Below are positions 49,005 to 55,828 of a stretch of 64,000 nt of DNA, piece after piece. The notes under the pieces were generated by a model, which was given only the letters and a program-made list of their open reading frames with translations, searched no databases and was not told the DNA's origin. Each line of letters starts with the position of its first letter. The stretch's first letter is position 1. The translations under genes and the position numbers were made by a program. Source of the stretch: Petropleomorpha daqingensis (GTDB taxonomy: Bacteria > Actinomycetota > Actinomycetes > Mycobacteriales > Geodermatophilaceae); assembly GCF_013408985.1 (NCBI RefSeq), contig NZ_JACBZT010000001.1:3038001-3102000 (forward strand). Reading direction: 5' to 3'.

Positions 49005-49739
49005 TCAGATCCCGGCGAGCACAGGGCCCGCGAGGGATCGGTCCGTGATGCGCGTGGTCCGCAGGCACTGGTCCTGCAGCTCCATCAGCCGGACCTGGCT
49101 GACGACGCCGCGCCGGGCCTCGGCCGCGATCTCCTGGCAGAGCATCGCGATCGCCGGGTGCCCCAGCTGACCGCTGGCGCCGGCCAGGGTCTGCGCCGCC
49201 GCGGCCACCGCCATGGCGTCGCCGGAGCGGGCGCTGTCGGCGATCTGCGAGAGCCGGTGCGGCAGCGCGCTGACGTACATCTCCTGCAGCCGGTCCATCG
49301 TGTCGGCGTCGACGTCCTCGTCGTGCAGGTCCTCGACCTCGCGGATGACCCGCAGGTGCCGGACCGGGCCCTGCGCGGCCGGCCCCGTGGCCCGGCAGCG
49401 CAGGAAGTCGATGAGCGCCCAGGGGTCGAGCGGCTTGGCCAGGCAGGCCAGCGCTCCGACTCCGGCGGCGGCGGCGCGAATGCGCTCGTCCGGGTTCTTG
49501 GTGATCACCAGCAGGCGGGCGCGGGAGCCGCCCTTGCGCAGGCGGGCCAGCAGCGACAGGCCGGTCTCACCGGGCAGGTCCACCTCGGTGACGACGAGGT
49601 CCAGGTCGCGGGAGGCGGCGATGCGCAGCGCCTGGTCGGCGTCGGCGGCCTGGACGACGTGCCAGCCGCCGAGGCGGAGCAGGACGCCGACGCGACGGCG
49701 GGCGGCGGGCGAGGGGTCGACGACGAGGGCGGTCAGCAC
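49005..49739 (-). CDS. Degenerate receiver plus Hpt-like protein
   Basis: A 244-residue two-domain protein. The N-terminal receiver fold (about 1-120, LTALVVDPSPAARRRVGVLLRLGGW; ACLAKPLDPW keeps the Lys) lacks the phosphoacceptor: the aligned motif is VVTEVDLPG with Glu where Asp is expected, and the acidic pair reads D-P. The C-terminal helical domain resembles an Hpt bundle (AAQTLAGASGQLGHPAIAMLCQEI), but the phosphorylatable His is Gln and the following Lys is Ala. Both domains look phospho-inert. It is the last gene of the TasA/SipW operon and overlaps the upstream gene by 7 nt. Confidence 0.85.
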   Translation of the reverse strand: MLTALVVDPSPAARRRVGVLLRLGGWHVVQAADADQALRIAASRDLDLVVTEVDLPGETGLSLLARLRKGGSRARLLVITKNPDERIRAAAAGVGALACLAKPLDPWALIDFLRCRATGPAAQGPVRHLRVIREVEDLHDEDVDADTMDRLQEMYVSALPHRLSQIADSARSGDAMAVAAAAQTLAGASGQLGHPAIAMLCQEIAAEARRGVVSQVRLMELQDQCLRTTRITDRSLAGPVLAGI

Positions 49740-50179
49740 TTGATGACTCCAGACAGTCCAGACTCCTCGGTCCAGCCGTAGGAGGTCAGCGTGGTGACGG
49801 TGACGCGGATGTTCTGCGACGCGTAGGAGGCGTCGTAGTCGCCGGTCAGCGAGGTGGTGGTCGAACCGACCTGGGCGACCGGGTACCTCGTCCCGTCCGA
49901 GAAGACGGCGGTGACGACGTAGCCGGAGACGCCGCGCGAGGGGCTGGCGTTCCAGGTGACCTTGGCGTTGAGCGTGGTCACCCAGGTCCAGCCGTTCCAG
50001 GCGGTGGTGCACTTGGTCCCGCCGGTCGACACGTTGGTCGGAGCGAGGACGTCGACACTCGAGATCGCCATCGGCACGGAGGCGCTGTCGGCGAGCTGCG
50101 CGTCGGCGGGGAGCATCCCGCCCAGGAGCACGGCGGCGGCGGTGCTCAGCAGGACGGCGCTGCGTCGGATGCGGTTCAT
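49733..50179 (-). CDS. Secreted beta-sandwich protein in the TasA-like operon
   Basis: A 148-residue protein with a Sec signal peptide (MNRIRRSAVLLSTAAAVLLGGMLPADA, cleavage after ADA). The mature part resembles one fibronectin-III-like beta domain (LNAKVTWNASPSRGVSGYVVTAVFSDGTRYPVAQVGS). It has two cysteines (in TKCTTAW and the final residue), a probable disulphide. GGGGAGG precedes ATG 50179. It is encoded after the SipW-type peptidase and a small 54-residue gene, and may be an accessory of the secreted TasA-like protein. Confidence 0.82.
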   Translation of the reverse strand: MNRIRRSAVLLSTAAAVLLGGMLPADAQLADSASVPMAISSVDVLAPTNVSTGGTKCTTAWNGWTWVTTLNAKVTWNASPSRGVSGYVVTAVFSDGTRYPVAQVGSTTTSLTGDYDASYASQNIRVTVTTLTSYGWTEESGLSGVIKC

Positions 50180-50210
50180 GGTCGGGTCCTCCCCTCGGGC
50201 TGTGCGGTGG

Positions 50211-50375
50211 TCAGGAGCGGGCGGGCTGCTCGGGAAGCCGGTTCCAGAGCTCGGCGTCGAGGTCGACCTCGTGCAGGTCGTCGGCGTCGTGGATCGGCTC
50301 GAGCGCCGCGGACGGGTGGACCAGCCGGGCCAGCAGCCGCGACACGCCTTCCTCGTCGAGGACGATGCGGGTCAC
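50211..50375 (-). CDS. Small acidic hypothetical protein (54 aa)
   Basis: A short reading frame from GTG 50375, which overlaps the signal peptidase stop as GTGA, to TGA at 50211. The product starts VTRIVLDEEGVSRLLARLVH and ends LWNRLPEQPARS, with a Glu/Asp-rich middle (HDADDLHEVDLDAEL) and no signal peptide. It is helical and soluble, with no known family. Tight coupling inside the TasA/SipW operon and the absence of other sequence in this gap favour a real gene. Confidence 0.66.
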   Translation of the reverse strand: MTRIVLDEEGVSRLLARLVHPSAALEPIHDADDLHEVDLDAELWNRLPEQPARS

Positions 50376-51019
50376 GCCGCGTCCTCCGTGTCCTGCTCGT
50401 CCTCGTCGTCCTCGGCCGGCCGCCAGATGGCCAGGATCAGCCAGCCGGCCAGCAGCGCCGGGGCGCCGTAGATGAGGGCCTTGGAGACGATCCGGGTGCG
50501 CAGGGCCTCGATGACGTGGCCGAGCTCCGGGATCACGGCCCGGACCTGGTAGGCCGTCTGGCCCTGCAGGGTGGCCTGCCAGGGGTCGACCGCGGTGTTC
50601 GCGTCGCCCTTGGTCTGCACGGTCACGGCGCCGTCGGCACCGTGCTGCACCGAGACCACCCGGTGCGTGACGACGCGGTGGTCGTCGATCGGGATGTGGT
50701 AGCTGATCACCATGCCCTCGGTGACGTCCTGGACGTCGAGCGGCGTGGAGATCACGACATCGCCGGGGTCGATCTGCGGCGACATGCTGCCGGTCAGCAT
50801 CGTCATCGTGCGGTAGCCGAGGACGTGCGGGCCGACGGCCAGGACGGCGAACGCCAGTGCTGCCACGACGACCAGTCCGCGGACGAACCAGCGGGTGGTG
50901 CCGGCGAGCAGTCGGCGAGCCAGACCGGCCCGGCGGATGGTGGTTGCGGAGGCCGTCCCGACCTCCGGGGGCAGCTCGAGGGCTGCCCCCAGACGGCGGA
51001 CGGGGAGCACGGCGGTCAT
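50372..51019 (-). CDS. sipW: SipW-type signal peptidase I
   Basis: A 215-residue peptidase of the archaeal/ER (SipW) type. A TM helix near 45-65 is followed by TMLTGSMSPQIDPGDVVI with catalytic Ser78, VVTHRVVSV with His119 in place of the usual Lys, and KGDANTAVDPWQ with Asp139. A second TM is near the C-terminus (LIYGAPALLAGWLILAIWRP), then an acidic cytoplasmic tail. SipW enzymes process TasA-like precursors; the substrate is encoded just upstream. It overlaps the following 54-residue gene by 4 nt. Confidence 0.92.
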   Translation of the reverse strand: MTAVLPVRRLGAALELPPEVGTASATTIRRAGLARRLLAGTTRWFVRGLVVVAALAFAVLAVGPHVLGYRTMTMLTGSMSPQIDPGDVVISTPLDVQDVTEGMVISYHIPIDDHRVVTHRVVSVQHGADGAVTVQTKGDANTAVDPWQATLQGQTAYQVRAVIPELGHVIEALRTRIVSKALIYGAPALLAGWLILAIWRPAEDDEDEQDTEDAA

Positions 51020-51049
51020 CTGAGATCCCTAGGAGTCGTCAGACCGCGA

Positions 51050-51673
51050 TCACTTGGCGGCAGCGGCGCGCTGCGTACCGGTGAAGGTGATGGACAGCGA
51101 GGCGCTCTTGTTCTGGAACGAGTTGTCCGCAGAGGTCGGCAGCGAGACCGAGAACACCAGGTTGTCGACGCCACCAGGGGTCAGGCTGGCCGGGTTGCTC
51201 AGCGTGACGTTGCCGGAGGCCGCGGGGCCGGAGTACATGGTCGACGTCGTGCCCGAGCAGGTGTAGACCGGCGCGGACGCGGTGCCGCCCTGGGTCCAGG
51301 CCACGGAGCAGGCCTTGAGCGACAGCTGCAGACCGTTGGTGGAGTCGGTGGTCAGAACGCTCGGAACGCCGGTGGCGATCGAGGTCAGCGTGACCGAGGA
51401 CAGCGAGGTGCTGCCGTCGTTCGACAGGTTCACCGCGCGGGTGACCGAGTCGCCCGGGACGAAGTTGGTCGTGGTGACCGGGATCGAGTAGGCGCCCGAC
51501 GGCTGGTTCAGGTTGATGTCCAGGGTGCCGGTCTGGACCGTGGTCGCGACCGGGGTGGTGCTGTCGGTGAAGGTACCGAAGGTGCCGAGGCCGGCGACGG
51601 CGGCGGCGGTGCCGGCGATGGCCAGCGAGCCGACGACCTTGCGGGTGTTGCTGCGGCGGGTCTTGGTGCTCAT
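51050..51673 (-). CDS. TasA/CalY-like secreted protein with SipW-type signal
   Basis: A 207-residue protein with the SipW-cognate N-terminus (MSTKTRRSNTRKVVGSLAIAGTAAAVAGLGTFGTFTDS). The mature part is rich in Thr, Ser, Asn and beta strands (VQTGTLDINLNQPSGAYSIPVTTTNFVPGDSVTRAVNLSNDG), as in TasA/camelysin proteins that form biofilm fibres in Bacillus. Two cysteines (KACSVAW, YTCSGTT) could form a disulphide. It is the first gene of the operon, followed by the SipW peptidase. Fibre formation here is inference from the family. Confidence 0.88.
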   Translation of the reverse strand: MSTKTRRSNTRKVVGSLAIAGTAAAVAGLGTFGTFTDSTTPVATTVQTGTLDINLNQPSGAYSIPVTTTNFVPGDSVTRAVNLSNDGSTSLSSVTLTSIATGVPSVLTTDSTNGLQLSLKACSVAWTQGGTASAPVYTCSGTTSTMYSGPAASGNVTLSNPASLTPGGVDNLVFSVSLPTSADNSFQNKSASLSITFTGTQRAAAAK

Positions 51674-51761
51674 GTCCGTGTGTCTCCCTGTGTCCGTTGC
51701 GCCACCGGGATTCCGGCGACAGGGAGAACACTGAGCGGCCAACCGCAGGGCACCCGCCCGG

Positions 51762-51783
51762 AATCCGCAAGGAATGCGCAAGG
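51762..51783. promoter_or_regulatory. Tandem 11-bp direct repeats upstream of the TasA-like gene
   Basis: AATCCGCAAGG (51762-51772) is followed directly by AATGCGCAAGG (51773-51783), one mismatch, about 90-110 bp before the start at 51673. Abutting 11-bp repeats put two sites on the same helix face, the arrangement used by OmpR-type response regulators. Confidence 0.5.
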
Positions 51784-51811
51784 CTCGTTCGGGAAACCCT
51801 CAGATCGGCCC

Positions 51812-51835
51812 AGAACCCCGGTTTTCCGGGGTTCT
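51812..51835. terminator. Hairpin AGAACCCCGG/CCGGGGTTCT
   Basis: A perfect 10-bp stem with a TTTT loop, between the TasA-like promoter and the kinase end. With the next hairpin it should block read-through from the kinase operon into the TasA operon. Confidence 0.55.
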
Positions 51836-51848
51836 CAGCCGCCCGAGA

Positions 51849-51896
51849 CGCGCTTTATCGCGATAAAGCACGCGCGCTTAATCGCGATAAAGCGCG
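51849..51896 (-). terminator. 21-bp hairpin after the PAS kinase gene
   Basis: Arms 51849-51869 and 51876-51896 pair with one mismatch around a 6-nt loop. Each arm contains a TATCGCGATA-like palindrome of its own (perfect 18-mer at 51852-51869). It begins 5 nt after the kinase stop at 51902. The CGCGCGCTTAA segment also occurs in the palindrome at 46557. Confidence 0.75.
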
Positions 51897-51901
51897 GGAG
51901 A

Positions 51902-53164
51902 TCAGGCGGGGAGGGGGAGGGTGAGCGTGAAGGTGGTGCCCTGGCCCTCGGCGCTGGCGAGGTCGAGCGTGCCGCGGTGCGCCGTGGTGATCGCCTTGGT
52001 GATCGACAGGCCCAGACCCACGCCGGCGACGGCGCTGCGCTTGGCCGTGGAGGCACGGAAGAAGCGGGTGAACAGCCTGCCCTGCTCCCCGGCGGGGATG
52101 CCGATGCCGGTGTCGCGCACCGACAGCTGCGCCACCGGGGCGCCGTCCGGGCCGGTCGCCGCGCGCACGCAGATCGTCACCCGGCCGCCGGCGGGGGTGA
52201 ACTTCACGGCGTTGGAGACCAGGTTGTCGCAGGCCTGACCCAGGCGCATCGCGTCACCGGGGACGACGAGCCCCTCGGACGGGACGTCGACCAGCACCTC
52301 CACGCCGGCGCCCGCGGCGGTCACGCGGACCGTCTCCTCGGCGGCCTGCGCCACCGCGGCGAGATCGACGTCCCCGGGCGTGAGCGTGAAGCGACCGGCG
52401 TCGACCTGCGCGGTGAACAGCAGGTCACCGACCAGCCCCAGCAGCCGCTGGGCGTTGCGCTCGACGGTGCGCAGATAGCCCTCCTGCGCCTCGGTGAGCG
52501 GTTCGTCCTCGTCGTCGAGCACCAGCTCGAGGTAGCCGAGGATCGAGGTCAGGGGGGTGCGCAGCTCGTGGCTGATGAGGCTCACGAACTGGTCCTTCAT
52601 CCGTTCGGTCTCGCGGGCCTCGGTCACGTCGGTGCCGACGAAGTTCCAGCCGGCGTGCACGCCGCGGTCGTCGGTGCGCGGGGTGATCGCGACCGACACG
52701 GCGCGGTGCGTGCCGTCGGCGGCCACGTAGGTCCAGTCGCGGACGTCGCTGCCGTTCTCCTGGGCGGCGTGCACCAGCGCATCGACGCCGACCGGCACCC
52801 CGGCGGCCTCGGCGGCGTCGGTGAGCTCCTCGAGCAGGTGGAACTCGGTGATCGACCGCTGCCGGACGACGTCGGTGCGGGGCAGCCCGAGCATCCGCTC
52901 CGCGCCGGGGTTCCACACGCGGACGACGCCGTCCCGGTCGGTGCCGATGATCGACTGCTCGGTGACCGCGTCGATGACGCTGGTCATGGTGCGCGCGCGG
53001 GCCCGCAGCATGCGGGTGGCGACCTCGAGCTCCTCGCCGCGGGTCTGCATCTGCGCGTGCAGCGCGTCCCGCTCGGCCTCGAGCCGCTCGATCTGACCCG
53101 CCTGGCGGGCCAGCGTGCGGCGCAGCTCGGCGATCGTGTGCGCCGGGTTCGCGAGCTCGGTCAT
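51902..53164 (-). CDS. PAS-domain sensor histidine kinase
   Basis: A 420-residue soluble kinase with an N-terminal coiled coil (about 8-55, AELRRTLARQAGQIERLEAERDALHAQM), one PAS domain (about 60-190, SIIGTDRDGVVRVWNPGAERMLGL; GWNFVGTDVTEARE), HisKA (FVSLISHELRTPLTSILGYLEL with phosphoacceptor His), and HATPase_c (DNLVSNAVKFTP, DTGIGIP, GVGLGLSITKAI). No transmembrane helix, so it senses a cytoplasmic signal. It overlaps its receiver gene as ATGA. It may feed the nearby OmpR regulator or the TasA operon (inference). Confidence 0.93.
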   Translation of the reverse strand: MTELANPAHTIAELRRTLARQAGQIERLEAERDALHAQMQTRGEELEVATRMLRARARTMTSVIDAVTEQSIIGTDRDGVVRVWNPGAERMLGLPRTDVVRQRSITEFHLLEELTDAAEAAGVPVGVDALVHAAQENGSDVRDWTYVAADGTHRAVSVAITPRTDDRGVHAGWNFVGTDVTEARETERMKDQFVSLISHELRTPLTSILGYLELVLDDEDEPLTEAQEGYLRTVERNAQRLLGLVGDLLFTAQVDAGRFTLTPGDVDLAAVAQAAEETVRVTAAGAGVEVLVDVPSEGLVVPGDAMRLGQACDNLVSNAVKFTPAGGRVTICVRAATGPDGAPVAQLSVRDTGIGIPAGEQGRLFTRFFRASTAKRSAVAGVGLGLSITKAITTAHRGTLDLASAEGQGTTFTLTLPLPA

Positions 53165-53532
53165 GCGACCAGCTCCTTCACCCGGGTCACCAGGTCGGTG
53201 ACGGCGAACGGCTTGGCCAGGTAGGCGTCGGCACCGGCGGCCAGGCCGCGGGCGACGTCGTCGGCGGAGGCGCCGGCCGACAGCAGCAGGATGCGGATGC
53301 CGGCCGTCCCGGGTTCCGCCCGCAGGGCGGTGCAGACCTCCAGCCCGGTCCGGCCGGGCATGGAGACGTCGAGGACGGCGAGCGCGGGGACGTCGGCGCG
53401 GGCGGAATCCAGCGCGGCGGAGCCGTCGCCGACCGCGGCCGCGACCGTGCAGCCGGCCTTGCGCACGGCGAGGCACACCAGCGCGCGGATGTCCTCCTCG
53501 TCGTCGGCCACGAGCACACGCGGTGCGTCCAC
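53161..53532 (-). CDS. Single-domain response regulator (receiver)
   Basis: A 123-residue stand-alone receiver with Asp10/Asp11 (VADDEED), phosphoacceptor Asp55 in LAVLDVSMPGRTG and Lys in YLAKPFAVTDLV. There is no output domain, so it acts by phosphotransfer or protein contact. GTG 53532 is preferred; a longer start (GTG 53571) would begin right at a terminator stem. It is coupled to the PAS kinase gene (ATGA), so the two form a signalling module. Confidence 0.87.
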   Translation of the reverse strand: MDAPRVLVADDEEDIRALVCLAVRKAGCTVAAAVGDGSAALDSARADVPALAVLDVSMPGRTGLEVCTALRAEPGTAGIRILLLSAGASADDVARGLAAGADAYLAKPFAVTDLVTRVKELVA

Positions 53533-53571
53533 GAAGAAGGCAACGGCCCGGTCAGCGCCCCCCTGCAGCAC

Positions 53572-53614
53572 AGCGGCGCCGTCCCCACCTCTTTCGGGTG
53601 AGGACGGCGCCGCT
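53572..53614 (-). terminator. 13-bp hairpin after the DUF3618 gene
   Basis: Arms 53572-53584 and 53602-53614 are perfect, with an inner CACC/GGTG pairing. It begins 14 nt after the DUF3618 stop, so it ends the envelope trio operon just before the receiver-kinase unit. Confidence 0.75.
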
Positions 53615-53627
53615 GATGAAACGCCGG

Positions 53628-54296
53628 TCAGGAACCGGATGCGTGGCTCTGCACCGTCTCCTTGGACTCCTGGGCCTGGCCCTGCACGTCCTGCACGGCG
53701 GACTGGCCCTCGTCCTTGACCGTCTGGGCGGCGTCCTGAGCCGTGGACTTCACCGACTCGACGGCCTCCTGGGCGGCCGGCTTGAGCTGCTCGCCCATCT
53801 CCTGGGCGGCCTCCTTCGCCGGCTGGAGCAGCGCGTCCTTGTTCTCGCGCAGCAGGGTCTCGGCCTGCTGGGCCAGCTCCTGCTCCTTCTGCGAGGCAGG
53901 CAGCAGGCTGGACACCAGCCAGCCCACGCCGAACGCGATCAGCCCGGCGGCCAGGGGGTTGCCCTGCGTCTGCCGGACCACCATGTCGGGGGTCTCCTGC
54001 ACGGTGCTGACCGCGGTGGACGCCGCGCTCTGCACCGAGTCCGCCGCGGACGACGCCGCGTCCTGCACCGAGCCGGCGGCGTCGTGCGCCCTGCCCTGTG
54101 CCGACGACGTGCCGTCCGAGGCGCTGCCCATCACCTTCTCCTTCACGCTGGTGAAGCGGCCCTTGGCGGCGGAGACCCGCCGGTCCACCACACGGGCCGG
54201 GTTGACCTTCTCGTTGAGGGCGTCGACGTCGTAGCTGAGCTCGCGCCGGGTGTCCTCGATCTGCCGCCGGATGACGTCCGGGTCACTGCTGGTCAT
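53628..54296 (-). CDS. DUF3618 family membrane-associated protein
   Basis: A 222-residue protein starting MTSSDPDVIRRQIEDTRRELSYDVDAL, the conserved DUF3618 opening. A long Ala/Ser/Asp/Gln-rich amphipathic helical region follows, then one transmembrane helix (about 118-137, GLIAFGVGWLVSSLLPASQ) and a C-terminal apolipoprotein-like coiled segment (AAQEMGEQLKPAAQEAVESVKSTAQDAAQTVKD). This family is common in Actinobacteria near holin-like and stress genes; function unknown, probably envelope or membrane-stability related. Last gene of a three-gene unit. Confidence 0.85.
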   Translation of the reverse strand: MTSSDPDVIRRQIEDTRRELSYDVDALNEKVNPARVVDRRVSAAKGRFTSVKEKVMGSASDGTSSAQGRAHDAAGSVQDAASSAADSVQSAASTAVSTVQETPDMVVRQTQGNPLAAGLIAFGVGWLVSSLLPASQKEQELAQQAETLLRENKDALLQPAKEAAQEMGEQLKPAAQEAVESVKSTAQDAAQTVKDEGQSAVQDVQGQAQESKETVQSHASGS

Positions 54297-54313
54297 GTCT
54301 GCAACTCCTGGGG

Positions 54314-54856
54314 TCAGTGGGGCTTGAGGGCGGGCGGCACCTGCTGGAGCGTCTCGACGGTGCGTTCGGGCTTCGGGTTCACCTCGCGGAACTTCTTGCG
54401 TCCCATCGAGTAGGCGACCGCGCCGATCACACCCCAGAGCACGGCGACGATGAGCGCGGCCAGGCCGGCGTCCATCACGTTCTCCAGCGCCCACCACAGG
54501 GCGAAGGAGAGGAAGAGCAGGACCATGTAGCCGGCGAACCCGGCTGCGCCGAACATGCCGGCGCCCTGTCCCGCCTTCTTCGCCTCGACCTTCAGCTCGG
54601 CCTTGGCCAGCTCCAGCTCCTGGCGCATCAGCGTCGAGAGGTCCTTGGTGACCTCGCCGATCAGCGCACCGACCGAGGTGCCGTCGACGTCGGGCCGGCC
54701 GTCGTCGGTCATCGGTGTGCCCATGTCGCCCGAGTGCGGCGGGGCGTACGCCTGCGACTGGTAGTCCGGCGGCACGGCGTAGTTGGCGTGCTCCGGCGGG
54801 ACGGTCGGGATGCTCTGGGTGTCACCGACGTGAGCACCCGAGTAGGGATTGGTCAT
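54314..54856 (-). CDS. Holin-superfamily (DUF1469-type) membrane protein
   Basis: A 180-residue protein with a Pro/Tyr-rich N-terminus (about 1-58), an amphipathic helix (GALIGEVTKDLSTLMRQELELAKAELKVEAKKAGQG) and two transmembrane helices (GAAGFAGYMVLLFLSFALWWAL; GLAALIVAVLWGVIGAVAYSMG). It matches the phage-holin-III/DUF1469 family that accompanies DUF3618 proteins on actinobacterial chromosomes. It is not a phage remnant: no phage genes surround it. Likely envelope-associated; function unknown. Confidence 0.86.
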   Translation of the reverse strand: MTNPYSGAHVGDTQSIPTVPPEHANYAVPPDYQSQAYAPPHSGDMGTPMTDDGRPDVDGTSVGALIGEVTKDLSTLMRQELELAKAELKVEAKKAGQGAGMFGAAGFAGYMVLLFLSFALWWALENVMDAGLAALIVAVLWGVIGAVAYSMGRKKFREVNPKPERTVETLQQVPPALKPH

Positions 54857-54859
54857 CGA

Positions 54860-55684
54860 TCACACCCCGCCAGGGTTGCGCGTCGGGTCGTCCCAGCCGG
54901 CGGGGGTCGTCGGCGGGACGACGCTGCCGGCCGGCGGCACCGTGCCGTACGGCGGCGGGGGCAGGGGCGTGCCGCCCGTCGTCCCGCCCGTGATGCCGGT
55001 CGTGCCGGTGGTGACCGTCTCGGCGTAGCCGGGGTCGCTGTAACCGGTGTCGGCGTAGCCGGAGTACGTCGGCGCGGGGTCGACGTAGTTCGCGGAGTGA
55101 GCGCGGGTCGGCGAGCCGGACGAGCCGTTGCCCGAGTGCGCGGCCTGGACGCCGCGGGTCAGCCGGCCGGCCGCCACGCCGAGCAGCGCGGCGCCGATCA
55201 GGAACGTGCCGGGCTTGCGGCGAGCGAAGCTGCGGACCTCGTCGAGCAACTGGGCGGGCTCGCGGTTCTGCAGCTTGGACGAGAAGGTCTCGACCATCCC
55301 GGCGGCCTGGTGCAACAGGTCGCGGGCGGGGCCGGGAGCTCCGTCGCTGGTGCCGTCGGCGAGGCCGCGCATCTCCTGGGCCAGCGACGTCAGACCCTGA
55401 GCGGCCTTCTGCTGCTGGGCGATCGTCTGGTCCTTGAGCTGCGCACGGCCCTGGTCGAGCAGGTCCTTGGCCTGACGCTGGGTCTCCTGCGCCACTTCCT
55501 TGGCCTGGTCGGCAGCGGTCGAGGCGACCTGGCTGCCGGCCTGGGAAGCGGTCTGACCCAGGTTCTGGGCTTCCTCCTTCGCGACATCCGTGGTCGACGG
55601 GGATCCCCCGACGGTCATGGTCCCGCTGGTGCCGGCGGTGGCCGGCGGTGGCGGCGGGAACGGTGCGTCGATGGAGTGAGTCAT
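54860..55684 (-). CDS. Apolipoprotein-like helical membrane-anchored protein
   Basis: A 274-residue protein from ATG 55684 (GAGGAGG upstream). Residues about 30-110 form a long Ala/Gln/Lys amphipathic helix (QTASQAGSQVASTAADQAKEVAQETQRQAKDLLDQG). FARRKPGTFLIGAALLGVAAGRLTRG is a membrane segment of the kind seen in DUF3618 proteins, and the C-terminus is a disordered Tyr/Gly/Pro/Thr region. It shares this layout with the DUF3618 protein two genes downstream, so the three genes probably serve one envelope function. Confidence 0.8.
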   Translation of the reverse strand: MTHSIDAPFPPPPPATAGTSGTMTVGGSPSTTDVAKEEAQNLGQTASQAGSQVASTAADQAKEVAQETQRQAKDLLDQGRAQLKDQTIAQQQKAAQGLTSLAQEMRGLADGTSDGAPGPARDLLHQAAGMVETFSSKLQNREPAQLLDEVRSFARRKPGTFLIGAALLGVAAGRLTRGVQAAHSGNGSSGSPTRAHSANYVDPAPTYSGYADTGYSDPGYAETVTTGTTGITGGTTGGTPLPPPPYGTVPPAGSVVPPTTPAGWDDPTRNPGGV

Positions 55685-55828
55685 CGGTCCTCCTCGGCGG
55701 GTGGTGGGTCGGACGAGGCGGTCCTCGAAAGCCGGCGCATCCGTGCGCCCGGCGGGGACGCCGTCGTGGGGCCCTGGTACCCGGACGAGTGACGGCGGCA
55801 AACCGGAACAGAGCCGGTCACACCAGAT

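Noticed and set aside
51849-51896. dif site or replication origin suggested by the TATCGCGATA palindromes
   Set aside because: It does not match the XerCD dif layout, there are no DnaA boxes, dnaA or parAB genes, and its position just after a stop codon fits a terminator.
54314-54856. Prophage remnant suggested by the holin-like gene
   Set aside because: DUF1469-type proteins are ordinary chromosomal genes in Actinobacteria and no other phage gene, attachment site or composition shift is present.
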